Positions 18,774 through 26,858 of a stretch of 64,000 nucleotides of DNA are shown here, piece by piece. The position numbers and the translations under genes were made by a program. The stretch is from assembly GCF_000243255.1 (NCBI RefSeq), contig NZ_CM001436.1:2458020-2522019 (forward strand), given 5' to 3'. Numbering within the stretch: the stretch's first letter is position 1; each line of letters begins with the position of its first letter. The DNA comes from Methanoplanus limicola DSM 2279. GTDB lineage: Archaea; Halobacteriota; Methanomicrobia; Methanomicrobiales; Methanomicrobiaceae. The notes beneath the pieces were generated by a model. That model saw only the letters and a list, made by a program, of their open reading frames with translations, had not been told where the DNA came from and made no database searches.

Positions 18774-20231
18774 TTATTCTGCTTTTAAGTCCTCATAAAT
18801 CTCTGAAAACTGCTCAATTGCAGTCTGAAGGCTATCTGTTATTTCTCCGGCTATGACATCAGGCTCAGGCAGGTTTTCAGTGTCCTGTAAGCTGTCGTCT
18901 TTGAGCCAGAATATATCAAGGCTGACTTTGTCCCTTTTTATTAGATCATCATAACCAAACTGCCTGAAGCGTTCTGTTTCCCTTCTTTCGTGCCGGTTTT
19001 TCGGGTTATAACAGGCAATGAAGTCTTTTAAGTCCTCGGTTGTGAGAGGGTTTTCCTTCAGGGTAAAGTGTATATTTGTCCTTAAATCATAGATCCAGAG
19101 CGAATCTGTCCAAGGTTCTTCCCTACCGGGTTTTCTATCAAAGAAGATGACATTTGCCTTAACACCCTGTGCATAGAAAATTCCGGTGGGGAGCCTTAAG
19201 AGTGTGTGGACATCGCACTCTTCAAGCAGTTTTCTTCTGATGGTCTCTCCGGCACCGCCTTCAAACAAGACATTATCGGGGACAACGACTGCTGCACTGC
19301 CGTTTATTTTTAAGAGGCTTTTTACGTGCTGAAGGAAGTTCAGCTGTTTGTTGGATGTTGTCGCCCAGAAGTCATCCCTTTCGTATGTCTGCTTCTCTTT
19401 TTCCGCTTTTCCGTCACCGTTGATTATTGTGTAGCTGCTCTTTTTCCCAAACGGAGGATTGGTGAGGACAAGGTCGAAGTGCTCTTTTGGCTCTGAGAGC
19501 AGGGAGTCGCCTACGCTTATCGGGCTTTCATCGCTTCCAATCCCGTGCAGATAGAGGTTCATGGCACAGAGGCGTGCTGCACTGTCTACGATTTCAACGC
19601 CCCTGAAGGTCTCTTCTTTTAAGAACCTGCTCTGGTCACGGTCGAGGTTGTAGTTTTTTACGAGATAGTCCCGTTCTGCGAGGAAGAATCCGCCTGTTCC
19701 GCATGCAGGATCGGTTATTGTCTGGAGGGGCTTTGGCCCTGTCACCTCAACTATTGCCTGTATTAAAGGTCTTGGAGTGAAGTACTGCCCGGCACCGCTC
19801 TTTGTGTCCTCCGCATTTTTCTGTAAAAGTCCTTCGTAGATCTCTCCCTTGACGTCCATGTCAAGTCCAATCCACGTCTCTTTTCCGATGAGGTCAACGA
19901 GGCGTTTTAGTTTTGCCGGGTCCTGTATTTTGTTCAGGGATTTTCTGAATATTATGCCGAGAAGACCTGACTCTTTGCCGAGGTTTTCGAGTGTGTGGCG
20001 GTACTGGAGTTCAAGTTCATCGCCGTCTTTTGATGTCAGTTTCTCCCAGTTGTATTCATCCGGGATTGTGGACGGTCTGTTGAATGGCGGGCGGCTCTGT
20101 TCGTCTGCCATTTTTAGGAATAAGAGATATGTGAGCTGTTCAACGTAGTCCCCGTAGCTTACGCCGTCATCTCTTAGTACATTGCAGTAATTCCATAGTT
20201 TTTGCACAAGTGCCGCAGATTCGGATGCCAT
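18774..20231 (-). CDS. hsdM: Type I restriction-modification DNA methylase HsdM
   Basis: A 485-residue N6-adenine methylase. Visible parts are the N-terminal helical domain (SAALVQKLWNYCNVLRDDG), GAGQYFTPRPLIQAIVE (about 146-162), SAM motif I DPACGTGGFFLA (about 174-185) and catalytic motif IV NPPFG (about 258-262). With HsdS it methylates the target site, and with HsdR it forms the restriction complex. It is the last gene of the locus in transcription order (hsdR, STAND gene, hsdS, AlbA_2 gene, broken hsdS, HicBA on the other strand, hsdM), so accessory genes have been inserted between hsdS and hsdM, where the usual order is compact. Confidence 0.95.
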   Translation of the reverse strand: MASESAALVQKLWNYCNVLRDDGVSYGDYVEQLTYLLFLKMADEQSRPPFNRPSTIPDEYNWEKLTSKDGDELELQYRHTLENLGKESGLLGIIFRKSLNKIQDPAKLKRLVDLIGKETWIGLDMDVKGEIYEGLLQKNAEDTKSGAGQYFTPRPLIQAIVEVTGPKPLQTITDPACGTGGFFLAERDYLVKNYNLDRDQSRFLKEETFRGVEIVDSAARLCAMNLYLHGIGSDESPISVGDSLLSEPKEHFDLVLTNPPFGKKSSYTIINGDGKAEKEKQTYERDDFWATTSNKQLNFLQHVKSLLKINGSAAVVVPDNVLFEGGAGETIRRKLLEECDVHTLLRLPTGIFYAQGVKANVIFFDRKPGREEPWTDSLWIYDLRTNIHFTLKENPLTTEDLKDFIACYNPKNRHERRETERFRQFGYDDLIKRDKVSLDIFWLKDDSLQDTENLPEPDVIAGEITDSLQTAIEQFSEIYEDLKAE

Positions 20232-20530
20232 TATTTGCTTTTTAGTTTTTATTCTCCGGGTGCTTTATTCTGTTGGATTTACTGCCGGAATTTTGTTTAC
20301 CGTCCTGTTTTGTTATCATAACACCAGGTGAGTTCAGGAATATCATAAACAGGAACCTGCCGTTTTATGAGCGGGCAATACATGGCAGGGAGCTATACAA
20401 TAGATCTTAAGATGAGAACAGGATTTAAGAATAATTACAAAAATTTGATGAGGATTAAAGAGGAAAATACCCACAAAGAGACATATTATATTCATGTGAA
20501 TCAAACATAAAAAATAGAGGAGAAAGAAGT

Positions 20531-20755
20531 ATGCTGATAAAATTTGATATATATCGTAATGGAGAATTCTGGTGTGCCCGTGGAATTGGGACTGATATAT
20601 TTACACAGGGTAAATCACTGGATGAACTTATGCAAAATATTAACGAGGCTGTAGAATTGCATTATGAAGATAATATTAATGATGGGGAAGACATTACTGT
20701 TGTTTCTCTGACTGAATTTCAGGTTGGTTCATTTGCCAAAGTTTCCGGTTGTTAG
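20531..20755 (+). CDS. HicB-like antitoxin inside the R-M locus
   Basis: A 74-residue HicB/UPF0150-like protein (FDIYRNGEFWCARGIG, KSLDELMQNINEAVELHYED). A clear GAGGAGAAAG ribosome-binding site sits at 20517-20526. It runs opposite to the restriction genes and overlaps the following hicA-type frame. The pair is wedged between hsdM and the broken hsdS copy, so it came in as a unit and may help keep the locus. Confidence 0.8.
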   Translation: MLIKFDIYRNGEFWCARGIGTDIFTQGKSLDELMQNINEAVELHYEDNINDGEDITVVSLTEFQVGSFAKVSGC

Positions 20756-20948
20756 TGGTTCTCAGCTAATAAAACTACTCAATTCATTGGGTTATACCAT
20801 TGTTCGGCAACGTGGCAGTCATGTCAGACTAATGACAAATACAGTTAACGGAGAGTATCATATTACAGTTCCACTTCACGATGAAATAGCAAGAGGAACT
20901 CTTAACGATATTATTACAAAAGTTTCTGAAAGAAATTCTCTGTCATAA
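20724..20948 (+). CDS. HicA-like toxin inside the R-M locus
   Basis: A HicA/YcfA-family protein of 74 residues with VSGSQLIKLLNSLGY, the His motif QRGSHVRLM and TVPLHDEIARGTLNDIITKV, closer to classical HicA than the copy at 18017. No ATG is available. TTG 20724 or TTG 20733 must start it; the latter is five bases after an AGGTTGG stretch and seems at least as good. It overlaps the antitoxin gene by about 32 (or 23) bases, so translation is likely coupled. Confidence 0.82.
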   Translation: MVHLPKFPVVSGSQLIKLLNSLGYTIVRQRGSHVRLMTNTVNGEYHITVPLHDEIARGTLNDIITKVSERNSLS

Positions 20949-21089
20949 GAAGAAATACTTGAACTGCTGAAATAATTCAAGACCACAGAATATTATATCG
21001 GCTCCTTCTTTTATCTCATTCTTCGTTTAATTATTATTTAGCCCTCCAGGCCTTCTTAGATAATCTGTCATCAGTTGCTGTTATTCCTC

Positions 21090-21375
21090 CTATTTAGCCA
21101 GATTATCCTTTTTAACCCGCTTAGCCTTCTTCTCCTGTTTCGCTCTCTTTGCCGCCTCTGCCCTCTCTTTCTTCTCCGCTAAAATCCTCTCCGGAAGAAC
21201 GGATGCCGGTTCATCATCAGGGTCCTGCGGGATAAGTCTGCCCTAAAACGCTTTTTTAAGAATACTCTGCCAAAAGACTCTTTGCCCGGACAAGTGACTC
21301 ATCAACTGCCTTTTCAATATTATCTATGACAGTCTCCTCTCAATCCCGATTACGATTTCATGTTGTTCTTCAGTT
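21090..21375 (-). pseudogene. Broken duplicate of the hsdS 3' end
   Basis: On the minus strand this stretch encodes a decayed copy of the last ~95 codons of the hsdS at 22891. Matching blocks include the EQHEIV motif (about 21345-21362), AF then a stop (TAG at about 21244-21246 in place of the Glu codon), GRLIPQDPDDEPASVLPERILAEKK (split, residues after the stop) and a basic Lys/Ala tail that ends at 21090-21092. Beside the nonsense codon there is at least one frame disturbance near 21270-21340. It lies in the same direction as hsdS, so the two form direct repeats flanking the AlbA_2 gene. The end of the AlbA_2 gene, including its stop, lies inside this remnant in another frame. Confidence 0.85.
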
Positions 21376-22894
21376 CCTTTCCTTTTTCAGTAAGCCTGTA
21401 CTTCTGTAGTCTGCTTTTTGGCTTATCGGGAATTGTCATCTCAATTAACCCTTCGTTCAGAGCAGGGAGGATGTATGCCTTACGGAAATATTTGGCATCC
21501 TTTAAACCGAGGATTTCCTGAATTTCATTCCGTGACATCTCACCATTTAAGGCATTTATTATTTTCATTACTTCAGGGGTGACTTGGGGGTTGACTTGAG
21601 GGGCGACATAGGGGGTAACTTGGGGGGTAACTTCAGTGGCAAAGAAAGTCAGTGTAACATTATGGCCGTCTTCGGACCATTCAGGAAGAGGAAGCCCTGA
21701 TTTTGTGCATGACTCTCTAATCATTACACTGCCACGTCCTAACCGTTCCATAAATCCACGAAGATACATAACGTGAGCAATATCCGGATTCCGCAGGACT
21801 GAGATATGTCCGGCTGAGAGTTTTTCCGGGGTAACACCTTCGGGGAAAGAGCCGGAGTTCGTAATTTCAAGACGATTTGGATAAATGTTGACAAAAATTC
21901 CTCCTGAAAAACTACTGTAATCCCGGTGAACAAAAGCATTTACAAGCCCTTCACGGATAGCATCAGGAGGATATGAATTATTTTCATTTCGTTTAAGGTT
22001 GTCATCCTCAAAATGTGCAGATGTAGCAGTATTTCTCATAACAAACCTGAAAGTCTCTTCAAGAACAGAAACCAGTGGTCCTTCAAATGATTCAATATCC
22101 AGGTATTTATCATCCGTTTTACCGGCAAAGTAACAGGCAGCACGGAGACGGATCTGTGGGTATCTCACTGCCGGATTTTTGGTAAACAGAACATCGCCTG
22201 CATTTGTAAGCCTGCCATAACTAAATAATGACAGATTTTTAAGAATTTCAGTTGCAAGGTTAAGACGACTATATCCATATATTCCGAAAGACTCCTTTAC
22301 TGCACCGTCAGTCCCTTCAGAACCTGATAAATCATCAGTTTTCCCCGACACTCCAATATTTGCCTGTTTTCCGGACAATGAAAGATCCCGGACTGTGTTA
22401 TCTATTTCTTTCAGGTCAAGGTCTTGGTGAATATCTGCTGCTGAAAACCTTCTCTCCCATCTTTCAGGTTCAACTTGATTCCTAAGGATCATATCACGGA
22501 CAGTTTCATTGTCGGCTACGACTGTAGTGTCGTTTTTCCGGATATAATAAACATCCCTGAATGAATACGGAACATCCAGTCCTGCCGGGACTTCGACTAA
22601 GAGCACTTTTTTACCTTCAATTTCGGCAATATCAACTGAAATCAGTGCTTTTGGAGAGATTCCCATTAGAAGTATCTTCTCAGTATTTTCCTTTCTAAAA
22701 TCAGAGTCTTCAACACCGACAACTGTTCCGTCGTCATTGACACCACAGATAATATAACCACCTGAAGTATTCAGAAAACCACTAACCGCCTGACCAATAG
22801 CATCAATGCCATCAACATCCCGGCAGTCCTCTTTAAATTCGATATTTTGCCCTTCACCAGGCACGAGGAAGTCTCTGATTTTATCCGGAATCAT
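21350..22894 (-). CDS. AlbA_2/Schlafen-like ATP-binding protein (putative regulator or defence factor)
   Basis: A 514-residue protein. The N-terminal AlbA_2 (Schlafen AAA_4) domain starts at GEGQNIEFKEDC (about 12-23) and runs through GFLNTSGGYIICGVNDDG. A GHKL-like C-terminal ATPase region follows (NSYPPDAIREGLVNAFVHRDYSSFSGGIFV is split over about 305-335), then PQVTPYVAPQVNPQVTPEV repeats and a winged helix. This architecture is widespread as COG2865-type regulators and is common beside type I R-M genes. It overlaps hsdS by four bases (ATGA), so it is co-translated with the specificity subunit. Its last seven codons lie in DNA homologous to hsdS, so its C-terminus was set by the duplication. 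Confidence 0.85.
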   Translation of the reverse strand: MIPDKIRDFLVPGEGQNIEFKEDCRDVDGIDAIGQAVSGFLNTSGGYIICGVNDDGTVVGVEDSDFRKENTEKILLMGISPKALISVDIAEIEGKKVLLVEVPAGLDVPYSFRDVYYIRKNDTTVVADNETVRDMILRNQVEPERWERRFSAADIHQDLDLKEIDNTVRDLSLSGKQANIGVSGKTDDLSGSEGTDGAVKESFGIYGYSRLNLATEILKNLSLFSYGRLTNAGDVLFTKNPAVRYPQIRLRAACYFAGKTDDKYLDIESFEGPLVSVLEETFRFVMRNTATSAHFEDDNLKRNENNSYPPDAIREGLVNAFVHRDYSSFSGGIFVNIYPNRLEITNSGSFPEGVTPEKLSAGHISVLRNPDIAHVMYLRGFMERLGRGSVMIRESCTKSGLPLPEWSEDGHNVTLTFFATEVTPQVTPYVAPQVNPQVTPEVMKIINALNGEMSRNEIQEILGLKDAKYFRKAYILPALNEGLIEMTIPDKPKSRLQKYRLTEKGKELKNNMKS

Positions 22895-24519
22895 GATCTT
22901 ACACTGGTCTGACCCCGCTCAGCCTTCTTCTCTTTCTCATTACCCTTACTCTTCTTCCCCTGTTTCACTCTCTTTGCCGCTTCTGCCTTCTTTTTCTCCT
23001 CTGCCTCCTCTTTCTTCCCTTTCTTTTCCGCTAAAATCCTCTCCAGAAGAACGGATGCCGGTTCATCATCCGGGTCCTGCGGGACAAGTTTTCCTTCAAA
23101 CGCTTTTTTAAGAATACTCTGCCGAAGACTCTCCGCCCGGACAAGCGACTCATCAACCGCCCTTTCAACCTCATCAATGACCGAGAACCTCCTCTCGATT
23201 TCGCTTACGATTTCGTGCTGTTCTGAGAGTGGTGGGAGTGGAATGCCTATAGTTTTGAATCTTTCCAAACTAACCTTTTTTTGAGCGACACCTTTTGTTA
23301 TGTGAAGTATTTGTGCTTTGATAATATCTGAGTTTATTGCATAAACAAAGAATAATGGATCTTGAATTTCATCTGAAACATTCAGTTTAATACAATCGGC
23401 TGTAATAATAGCTTTTTGAGAATCCTTTGGATATAAACATGCATCACCCGGCGGATCGCCCATCTTAGTAATTAATACGTTTCCACCATTCACCACATGT
23501 GGTTTTAATTCTAAAGATTTATCCATGGAAACATATTTTGTATTATCATCCTGAAAAACCCCTGATCTAATATTTTTAACAAAAATTAAAGGAACTCCTT
23601 TTGTTTGATAATCAGAAACTTTAAGGTTACTCCCAAAAGGACCAATGGCTAATGCATATGGGTCATTACAATCTTTAATTTCATCAGGTGAGACCCAAAT
23701 CCAACTTTGAGGTAATTTTATTTGAGGTAAATTTTTTGAAGTAATAGGGGGACGGTATTTTAATTTCCACTTATCATTTTTTTGAACCTTCTCTCTTTCG
23801 TTGAATTTATTTAATTGTTCAGTTTCCCATTTATGTCTTAAATTATTTAGACTTCTCTCAAGCAAAACCTCAGCACTCTCAGCATCCGGATTCTCCGCCC
23901 GCCATTCCTTAGTCAGATCACCGCACATTGCTGACTTTAAGACTGACTGCCGGTATTTGGGGATTAATGCCTTTGCCTTCTTCAGTTCGGCAACGCCTGC
24001 GTCAAGGCGGGTGAACTCTTCCTCGATCTTTTCAACGATCCTGTGCTGTTCCGGGAGTGGTGGGAGTATAACCTCAATTTCATTAATTATTTTTTGACTG
24101 ATATTTGGCTGAGCCCCACCTTTTCTTAAGTTAAGTAATTTAGATCTTTGAGCAAATAGGAACCAATACAAATATTTTTTTGATAGCGAAGTTGGCACAA
24201 AGATAGCACATATTGCCTGATTAATTGCAGCATCAATTCCTAATACAGCTAATTTTCCAACAGTTGCTCCATATAGTGCAATTAAGATTGTTCCTTTTGG
24301 AATCATCTTTGTACTTGAATTGTCCAATCCACTTTCTGAGATTGTTTCTTCACTTGAATAAATAATATTATAATCAAGTTCTCCGGATTTTAACCAAGGA
24401 ATATTCCCCTCATAATATGAAGAATTTTTTCTTGAGGGAGTTCCTCCACTTGTTGTATTACAAATGGTTTCTATGATTACATTTGCCCAATTTAATGGAA
24501 TTTCAGATATATTAGTCAT
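22891..24519 (-). CDS. hsdS: Type I restriction-modification specificity subunit HsdS
   Basis: A 542-residue two-domain HsdS. Target recognition domain 1 is about residues 1-150 and is closed by the conserved helix start LPPLPEQHRIVEKIEEEF. Domain 2 is about 260-420 and closed by LPPLSEQHEIVSEIERRF. The two long conserved helices set the spacing of the two half-sites. The last ~60 residues are a Lys/Glu/Ala coiled tail (EEAEEKKKAEAAKRV). Its 3' end is duplicated in decayed form at 21090-21375. The recognition sequence cannot be read by eye. Confidence 0.94.
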   Translation of the reverse strand: MTNISEIPLNWANVIIETICNTTSGGTPSRKNSSYYEGNIPWLKSGELDYNIIYSSEETISESGLDNSSTKMIPKGTILIALYGATVGKLAVLGIDAAINQAICAIFVPTSLSKKYLYWFLFAQRSKLLNLRKGGAQPNISQKIINEIEVILPPLPEQHRIVEKIEEEFTRLDAGVAELKKAKALIPKYRQSVLKSAMCGDLTKEWRAENPDAESAEVLLERSLNNLRHKWETEQLNKFNEREKVQKNDKWKLKYRPPITSKNLPQIKLPQSWIWVSPDEIKDCNDPYALAIGPFGSNLKVSDYQTKGVPLIFVKNIRSGVFQDDNTKYVSMDKSLELKPHVVNGGNVLITKMGDPPGDACLYPKDSQKAIITADCIKLNVSDEIQDPLFFVYAINSDIIKAQILHITKGVAQKKVSLERFKTIGIPLPPLSEQHEIVSEIERRFSVIDEVERAVDESLVRAESLRQSILKKAFEGKLVPQDPDDEPASVLLERILAEKKGKKEEAEEKKKAEAAKRVKQGKKSKGNEKEKKAERGQTSVRS

Positions 24520-24536
24520 TTACAATAAATAATGAT

Positions 24537-26858
24537 TCAGCAATTTTTTTCATGAAGTCCTTCAAACATTTCCTGAAATTCTGATTCTTCTTGAATGAGA
24601 TCCCTTTCTAACAAGTAGTCTTCATATCTATCTTCATCAGGCTCATAATCAGAATAGTATTTTTCAAGATATTCTTCAATAGGGTATGATAATTTAAAAT
24701 TGTCTATTTCAAAAAAATCAGTTATATGAATAATTTCTCTATTTAATTTTTCTAATTCACTAATCTCCGATCCTACTTGTTCGTGACATTTTGAATCTAA
24801 ATCATAACAAAAAAATTGAATTTCACAACTATCCGGATCAGTTTCAATTATGATACCTTCTTGGATAATTTGTTCTAATTGCAACTTTAAAGGTTCAATA
24901 AATGTCCCTTCAAGATTCAGCCCAGTAATTTTATAAAATTCCACTATTTTAGTGAAATCCGTTATGAAGGAATAATTCTCAGATTGAAGAAATATTTTTG
25001 CTTCATTTACCATCTCATAGTAAATTTGTTTGTATTCATCCTCATGTCCATTTAATTCCTTTAGAACTGAAGTTAAGTCTCTATAATAAAAACCCCTCTT
25101 GCATTTGAATTTATTTAAATTCATCTTTAAGATATCATTTGTATATTGAGAAATATTCCCTATTTTTAATTGTCCATTAATTGATAATAAATGAATTGTA
25201 AATGTTGCCAAATTATCGTTAATACCAGATTCAATGTATTTTTTCCCAATTCTTTTAATTGCCAAAAAATAAGAATTGGAAAATCTTGGATAATCTTCTG
25301 AATTAAATGCCTGAGTTTGACTTACAAAAATGTCCCATATTTCAATTATTTGATTTACATCAGATATACAATCACAGATTCTCTCTAAAAGAAAATCATC
25401 AGCATATACTTTATTATAGATGAAATCTTCAACGGATGGGTTTTTATATCTAATTTTTTTATCATAATCCCAGTGATAAGTTATTGATGAGGTAAATGTT
25501 CCATCCAGTTCCTTCAAAGAATTATTAAATGCTTCTTTTAATTTTATTAAATCATCTTCAGAATAATAGTAATATTTAAAGCATTCAAATATAGCATTAA
25601 TGCTTGCTTCACCCTCAAATATTCCTAAAAGAACTAATATTGTCTTTGAATAATCTGATATACAACTTCCAAAAACTCTACTCCAAATCTTTTCGGGATA
25701 TTCAAGGTTATAGAGAAAAGAGTCTACAAAATTAGAACTATTAACTAATATTGAATCAGTCATTGTCTCAATAACTCTTGGATTAAAATTTCTGTGATTA
25801 ATTATCTTTAAATAATTCTCATCTTTAATTATTTGTTCAATATTTTCATCTTTTATTTCTGAATGCCAAAGATGATTGTATAATATTTGAGCTTTAATGG
25901 TTTTTGAGGCATTCTTCAACGAAATAATATATTCTAAATCTCCAAATCTTTCAGCAACATCTGATTTTTGCTGCGCCTGATTTAAAATGTATTCTCTTGT
26001 TGTAAGAATAAACTTTATATTCCCTTTATACCGTTTTATAGCTTTAACAAATGACTCAATAGACTTATCTTCATTTTTCCCAGCATTAATATTATAATAT
26101 GTGGTGCCTAAGAAATCATCATAATAAAAAACCTGTTTTTTACCTCTATCAATTATTTTAAAGGCATCTTTAATATTGTTGGATATTTTAATGGGTTGAT
26201 ATCCATTTGCAGAATACTTAACAACCAGTGCTTTCATAAGTGTAGATTTGCCAATTCCCGGTTCTCCAGAAATGATACATACAGAATCCTCTTCTAAAAT
26301 TTTTTCGACCTTCTGAAATTCCTCTGTTATTACCATTTTTGGTAGAAACTCAATGAAATTTTCTATATCAATATCAGTATCATTATAAATATCTTTGTTC
26401 AAAATATTTTCAAATACAGCAGAACTTGTAAACCACAATTTAGGATGTTTTTTTACTATATCCTCATTATTCCTAAGATAATTCAGAATGTCTTCCCTGC
26501 CAAAGACATCTGACTCACTCTGACAATACGGCTCAAACAAATCCTTGATTTCTGTTTTATTACCTGGAGTTAATCCGGTTGATGCTACAACAATATATTC
26601 ATTTGGCTTAATTTTCTCAATTTTCTCCACTTCTTTCTTTAGATTACTTTTTAATTTACTTACAGAACTTTTGAAATAGTGTTTGCACTGAATAATTGTA
26701 GTTCCGCTTTTGAAACATCCTCTAATATCTATTCCATTGTCTCTTCCTTCTTTGAATGTTTCAAGAGTGACATTCCATTTCTTTTGGAAAATGTCACAGA
26801 CTAATAGTTCAAATTCATGAGATGACAGACACCCTAAATCATAATCAGCCATATTCAC
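24537..26858 (-). CDS. Mrr-like nuclease fused to a STAND-type NTPase, embedded in the type I R-M operon
   Basis: A 773-residue protein (GTG 26858 overlapping the hsdR stop, or ATG 26852). N-terminal ~1-130: PD-(D/E)xK restriction endonuclease fold, with HEFELLV, GRDNGIDIRG (Asp44) and IIQCKHY (Gln57-x-Lys59), as in Mrr/REase_4 proteins. About 150-400: P-loop NTPase with a 5' helix SSAVFENILNKD typical of nSTAND3, Walker A SGEPGIGKST (about 197-206), Walker B VFYYDDFLG and a sensor FILTTREYIL. About 400-773: helical C-terminus with no clear repeat, possibly the sensor. STAND NTPases with nuclease heads act in antiphage sensing (Avs-type). The gene is markedly AT-richer than hsdR and hsdS around it, which suggests separate arrival. 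Confidence 0.85.
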   Translation of the reverse strand: MNMADYDLGCLSSHEFELLVCDIFQKKWNVTLETFKEGRDNGIDIRGCFKSGTTIIQCKHYFKSSVSKLKSNLKKEVEKIEKIKPNEYIVVASTGLTPGNKTEIKDLFEPYCQSESDVFGREDILNYLRNNEDIVKKHPKLWFTSSAVFENILNKDIYNDTDIDIENFIEFLPKMVITEEFQKVEKILEEDSVCIISGEPGIGKSTLMKALVVKYSANGYQPIKISNNIKDAFKIIDRGKKQVFYYDDFLGTTYYNINAGKNEDKSIESFVKAIKRYKGNIKFILTTREYILNQAQQKSDVAERFGDLEYIISLKNASKTIKAQILYNHLWHSEIKDENIEQIIKDENYLKIINHRNFNPRVIETMTDSILVNSSNFVDSFLYNLEYPEKIWSRVFGSCISDYSKTILVLLGIFEGEASINAIFECFKYYYYSEDDLIKLKEAFNNSLKELDGTFTSSITYHWDYDKKIRYKNPSVEDFIYNKVYADDFLLERICDCISDVNQIIEIWDIFVSQTQAFNSEDYPRFSNSYFLAIKRIGKKYIESGINDNLATFTIHLLSINGQLKIGNISQYTNDILKMNLNKFKCKRGFYYRDLTSVLKELNGHEDEYKQIYYEMVNEAKIFLQSENYSFITDFTKIVEFYKITGLNLEGTFIEPLKLQLEQIIQEGIIIETDPDSCEIQFFCYDLDSKCHEQVGSEISELEKLNREIIHITDFFEIDNFKLSYPIEEYLEKYYSDYEPDEDRYEDYLLERDLIQEESEFQEMFEGLHEKNC

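Noticed and set aside
18637-18780. Short minus-strand frame with MPGSIERGEDKKIRIVVEKF between hsdM and hicB
   Set aside because: Looks like a gene fragment but is only ~45 codons, overlaps the hsdM end, and has no clear start; too weak to list as a gene.
20368-20511. 47-residue plus-strand frame before the HicB-like gene
   Set aside because: No ribosome-binding site or family resemblance; could be chance in the 299-base gap between hsdM and the TA pair, where nothing else was seen.
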